64,000 bases of DNA from positions 96,728-160,727 of the forward strand of contig NZ_NUNF01000013.1 of assembly GCF_002585305.1 (NCBI RefSeq), written 5' to 3'. The translations under genes were made by a program, and so were the position numbers. A model generated the notes under the pieces. It was not told the origin of the DNA. It did no database searches and saw only the letters and a list, made by a program, of their open reading frames with translations. Numbering within the stretch: position 1 is the first letter of the stretch; each line of letters starts with the position of its first letter. This DNA comes from Bacillus sp. AFS037270 (GTDB lineage: Bacteria > Bacillota > Bacilli > Bacillales_B > DSM-18226). Shown piece after piece: positions 61,122 to 64,000 of this stretch.

Positions 61122-63695
61122 TTGAAAAAACGCTCTATCACTAAAAAGCTATTATCTACCACAATCGCATTACCCCTGCTATTAACAAGTGTTTCAACCG
61201 CCACTGCCAGCGGGGTCCAAAACAACCAACCTTCAACCAAGTTCCAGGGAAAAGGAGTACAGTTAGAATACCTTGATCGTGGTTTAGTAGCCGCCTCTAC
61301 ATCTGAAGGGGTTTTTTTAAGCTGGCGCCTGCTGGCAAATGAAGTAAAAGGATCTTCTAAAACAGGATTAACTGGTGTGGATTTTAATGTCTATCGCGAC
61401 GGGAAAAAGATCGCAACGGTAACGGACAGTACCAACTTCTTAGATAAAGGCGGAAGTACTACATCTAAATACTATGTAAGTTCCGTTTTAGACGGTAAAG
61501 AATTAGACCAGAGTGCTTCCGTCACAGCATGGGGGCAAGCCTACTATGATTTGGCTCTAAAAAAACCAGCAGACGGAGTAACCCCAGCTGGTGAAACCTA
61601 CACTTATTCGGCTAATGATATGAGCGTTGGAGATGTTGACGGCGACGGGAAATACGAATTTTTCGTCAAATGGTATCCTTCTAATGCCAAGGATGTATCA
61701 CAAGTAGGCTACACCGGCAATACGTATATTGATTGCTATAAGCTTGACGGCACTCTCCTCTATCGAATTGATTTAGGAGTAAATATTCGTTCCGGCGCCC
61801 ATTATACCCAGTTCCTTGTATATGATTTTGATGGGGACGGAAAATCGGAAATCATGTTCAAAACTGCGCCAGGAACAAAGGTGATTAAATACGACCAAGC
61901 AGGAAACATCACCTCTGAAAAATATATCACCATGCAGCAAAAAGACATTGAGGCTGGATACAGCAATACTGATGATTATCGAATGAGCAAAGAAGATTAT
62001 TATAATCATGTGGTTAAAATGTTTATGAACTGGGAGAAGCAAGAAGAGGTAATGAATGGGCATTGGCCAAAAACACTGGAAGAGTGTTTCGGAATCGAAA
62101 AGAAATATAGCTATCCACTTTCGAAAGAAGATGCCAAAAGCTTAGCAGATTATTTTATGGATGTATATGCCCCCAGCCGAAGCAGCAATAACAAGCTAAG
62201 AAACTTTGAAGGTTTTATTGTTGACGGCCCTGAGTATTTGTCTGTCTTTAATGGTGAAACAGGTGACGAAATGGATACCATTGACTATAAACCTGGACGT
62301 TATGACGATGGCTTGATGTGGGGAGACTACGCGATGGCAAGGATTGAGCCGGGAAACCGTGTCGACCGGTTCCTTGCAAGTGTAGCTTACCTGGATGGTG
62401 AAAAGCCTTATGCTGTTTTTGGCCGCGGTTATTACACAAGAACCAATCTGGTTACATACAGCTGGGATGGAAAAAAACTGAAGGAAAACTGGGCGGTTGA
62501 CAGCGGATGGACACCAATGACTAATCCATTTAATGATGGTCCTCATGGCAGAAACGGTACAGACCCTGTATATGGTTCGATTACTACCCAAGGAGCCCAT
62601 TCACTAAGTGCTGCAGATGTTGACGGGGATGGAAAGCAAGAAATTGTTTATGGTGGAGCAACCATCGACGATGATGGATCCTTAATGTATAGCTCCAAAG
62701 ACACTATGCCTCCTCAAAGTGCAGCACCTGGAACTACCGCTCGACTTGGTCATGGAGATGCCCTTCATGTGACAGATATCGATCCAAACCGCCCTGGCAT
62801 GGAGATTTTTATGGTCCACGAAGGTGCTGCCTGGGCTCCATATGGCTATTCACTGCGTGATGCAAAAACAGGGAAAACTATTTATGGCGGCTATACCGGT
62901 AAAGATACTGGACGAGGTATGGTTGGAGACGTTGATCCATCACATCCTGGTTTAGAAACATGGGCTGTTGGTTTATGGACTGCGGATGGACAAAAAATTA
63001 GTAATACTGCACCAGGAACTAATATGAATATTAAGTGGGCTGCAGATATGACTACACAGATTGTAGACGGGGCACGTGATGTCACTCCTACTATTAAAGA
63101 TTGGAAGAAAGGTACTGTGCTCACTGCTGAGGGTACAAGAACTAATAATGATACAAAGGGAAATCCCGGGTTAGTAGCTGATATATTCGGTGACTGGCGT
63201 GAGGAACTCCTTGTCCGTACTGCCGATAGTTCTGCCATCCGGGTTTACCTCAGCACGGAAGTGACAAATCATAAATTGTATACATTAATGCATGATCCTC
63301 AATATCGCGCGGAAGTAGCTAGGCAGAACACAGCCTATAATCAGCCTTCTTACCCAAGCTTTTATTTTGGAAGTGATACCAACTGGGCTAACGTTCCAAT
63401 CAATGTATACTGGACACCTGGTGTGTTGTCGGTTTTAGAAAATAAGATCAAGGAATACGAAGCAAATGGGGAGTTATCTGGACCTATTATTCCACTGTTA
63501 GAAAATTCCCTGAAACAGGCGCAATTCCACTTAGAAAAAGGTTCGGTTGATACTGCACTGACTTTTGTAGAAAAATTCGCTTCTGAATTAACCAAGAAAA
63601 CGAATCAGGCCTATTTATCATCCAATGCCAAATTAAACCTAAGCCATGATGCACATGAAATGATAGATATGTTAGAAAAAGCAGAGAATAAATAA
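61122..63695 (+). CDS. yesW: Secreted PL11 rhamnogalacturonan endolyase (YesW-like) with C-terminal FIMAH-like domain
   Basis: 857 residues. A signal peptide with a basic start and hydrophobic core (KKLLSTTIALPLLLTSVS, cleavage near TATASG) sends it out of the cell. The PL11 propeller spans about 45-760 with DVDGDGKYEF, DFDGDGKSE and DVDGDGKQE calcium loops. Residues about 255-362 are an insertion of mainly helical, Lys-rich sequence absent from the YesX-like protein. The last 90 residues (TPGVLSVLENKIKEYEANGE onward) resemble the FIMAH domain found at the end of secreted Bacillus enzymes. TTG start with AGGAGG 8 nt upstream. It alone in the window can attack polymeric RG-I outside. Confidence 0.92.
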   Translation: MKKRSITKKLLSTTIALPLLLTSVSTATASGVQNNQPSTKFQGKGVQLEYLDRGLVAASTSEGVFLSWRLLANEVKGSSKTGLTGVDFNVYRDGKKIATVTDSTNFLDKGGSTTSKYYVSSVLDGKELDQSASVTAWGQAYYDLALKKPADGVTPAGETYTYSANDMSVGDVDGDGKYEFFVKWYPSNAKDVSQVGYTGNTYIDCYKLDGTLLYRIDLGVNIRSGAHYTQFLVYDFDGDGKSEIMFKTAPGTKVIKYDQAGNITSEKYITMQQKDIEAGYSNTDDYRMSKEDYYNHVVKMFMNWEKQEEVMNGHWPKTLEECFGIEKKYSYPLSKEDAKSLADYFMDVYAPSRSSNNKLRNFEGFIVDGPEYLSVFNGETGDEMDTIDYKPGRYDDGLMWGDYAMARIEPGNRVDRFLASVAYLDGEKPYAVFGRGYYTRTNLVTYSWDGKKLKENWAVDSGWTPMTNPFNDGPHGRNGTDPVYGSITTQGAHSLSAADVDGDGKQEIVYGGATIDDDGSLMYSSKDTMPPQSAAPGTTARLGHGDALHVTDIDPNRPGMEIFMVHEGAAWAPYGYSLRDAKTGKTIYGGYTGKDTGRGMVGDVDPSHPGLETWAVGLWTADGQKISNTAPGTNMNIKWAADMTTQIVDGARDVTPTIKDWKKGTVLTAEGTRTNNDTKGNPGLVADIFGDWREELLVRTADSSAIRVYLSTEVTNHKLYTLMHDPQYRAEVARQNTAYNQPSYPSFYFGSDTNWANVPINVYWTPGVLSVLENKIKEYEANGELSGPIIPLLENSLKQAQFHLEKGSVDTALTFVEKFASELTKKTNQAYLSSNAKLNLSHDAHEMIDMLEKAENK

Positions 63696-63699
63696 GACA

Positions 63700-63812
63700 A
63701 TTTGCAGATAGAGTGTCTCAACTTGCGGTTAAGCTACTCCTACTTGCGGATAGAGTATTTCAATTTGCGGATAGTCTACTCCCACTTGCAGATAGAGGTT
63801 TCAATTTGCGTA
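63700..63812. repeat. Degenerate array, period 20-21 bp, core CTTGCGGATAG
   Basis: TTGC starts at 63702, 63723, 63744, 63765, 63786 and 63806 (spacings 21, 21, 21, 21, 20). Cores read TTGCAGATAGAG, TTGCGGTTAAGC, TTGCGGATAGAG, TTGCGGATAGTC, TTGCAGATAGAG and TTGCGTAAAG. It starts 7 nt after the yesW stop and ends before the terminator, so it is transcribed as a 3' untranslated region. Confidence 0.88.
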
Positions 63813-63849
63813 AAGCAATTCATTAACTGAAAAAGAAACTTAAACTTGT

Positions 63850-63898
63850 AAAAGGTGTCAAACAACTGATGATTATAAGTTGTTTGACACCTTTTTTT
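63850..63898 (+). terminator. Rho-independent terminator of yesW
   Basis: A perfect 18-bp stem (63850-63867 with 63878-63895) with a 10-nt loop is followed by a T-run. It lies beyond the repeat array. Confidence 0.93.
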
Positions 63899-63939
63899 AT
63901 GAGATTAGAGAGTATATAAGTTTTTGACTTTGAGAATTG

Positions 63940-64000
63940 TCTAGCTCCTGCGCCTAGCCCCTCGATGGTCTACAGCCAATCCGTCCAAAAGGTTAAAAAG
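63940..64000. repeat. Dispersed intergenic repeat, truncated by window end
   Basis: GTCTAGCTCCTGCGCCTAGC and the following CCCTCG match, from memory, the beginning of a roughly 150-bp element common in Bacillaceae intergenic DNA. It is GC-richer than its surroundings. The rest lies outside the window. Confidence 0.5.

Larger units (their letters stand above)
63696..64000. other. 3' region of yesW and end of window
   Basis: No gene. It contains the 21-bp array, the yesW terminator and the start of a dispersed repeat. Confidence 0.6.

Noticed and set aside
62196..62600. 134-codon minus-strand frame inside yesW
   Set aside because: Shadow of a strongly supported PL11 gene; Cys/His-rich nonsense composition.
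63700..63812. CRISPR array
   Set aside because: Unit period of 21 bp is too short, cores are degenerate, there are no spacers of 30 bp or more and no cas genes.

Overview
The window looks like chromosomal DNA of a spore-forming Bacillaceae species (Bacillus/Neobacillus type). The DNA is AT-rich, ribosome binding sites are strong (AGGAGG type), many genes start with TTG or GTG, a Spo0E-family phosphatase is present, CcpA (cre)-like boxes occur, and gene content closely parallels the Bacillus subtilis yes/yet/lpl, kdu, rha and lut loci. No rRNA, tRNA, prophage, insertion sequence or CRISPR array was seen.

Layout. (1) 0.3-8 kb, mostly plus strand: a LysR regulator diverging from odhA-odhB, an acyl-CoA thioesterase, a Spo0E-like protein and a malic enzyme. 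(2) 8.3-8.9 kb: two gene remnants, a frameshifted UPF0316/YebE C-terminus and the N-terminus of a GH43 enzyme. (3) 9.0-16.3 kb: an aromatic or flavonol catabolic locus. One minus-strand operon encodes an FAH-family hydrolase, an extradiol dioxygenase, a flavin monooxygenase and a PNPOx-like protein. A second encodes a QdoI-type quercetin 2,3-dioxygenase and an esterase. A LysR gene diverges from the second. (4) 16.4-22.6 kb: rhamnose and lactate functions, namely the RhaEW aldolase/dehydrogenase fusion, a Gfo/Idh oxidoreductase and lutABC. rhaEW and lutA have near-identical promoters. (5) 22.7-63.7 kb: a large rhamnogalacturonan-I (RG-I, pectin) utilisation island.

How the RG-I island works (inference from families). 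A secreted PL11 lyase (YesW-like) cuts RG-I outside the cell. Two ABC importers without their own ATPase (YesO/second SBP/YesPQ and LplABC) take up oligomers. The YesMN two-component system and an AraC-type sensor regulator (YesS-like) control expression. Enzymes without signal peptides then finish the job in the cytosol: PL11 YesX-like, YetA-like, two GH105 hydrolases, GH42 galactosidase, two SGNH acetylesterases, an alpha/beta esterase, GH43, GH115-like, PL22 oligogalacturonide lyase and rhamnose mutarotase. KduI, KduD and KdgK carry the unsaturated uronate towards KDG-6-phosphate. RhaEW turns rhamnulose-1-P into DHAP and lactaldehyde/lactate, and LutABC oxidises lactate to pyruvate. kduD is split by a frameshift.

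Outstanding unexplained structure: at least four intergenic arrays of short degenerate units repeat every 20-21 bp (two DNA turns), at 12.85, 53.64, 56.84 and 63.70 kb. Two of these arrays appear to be the same unit in opposite orientations.
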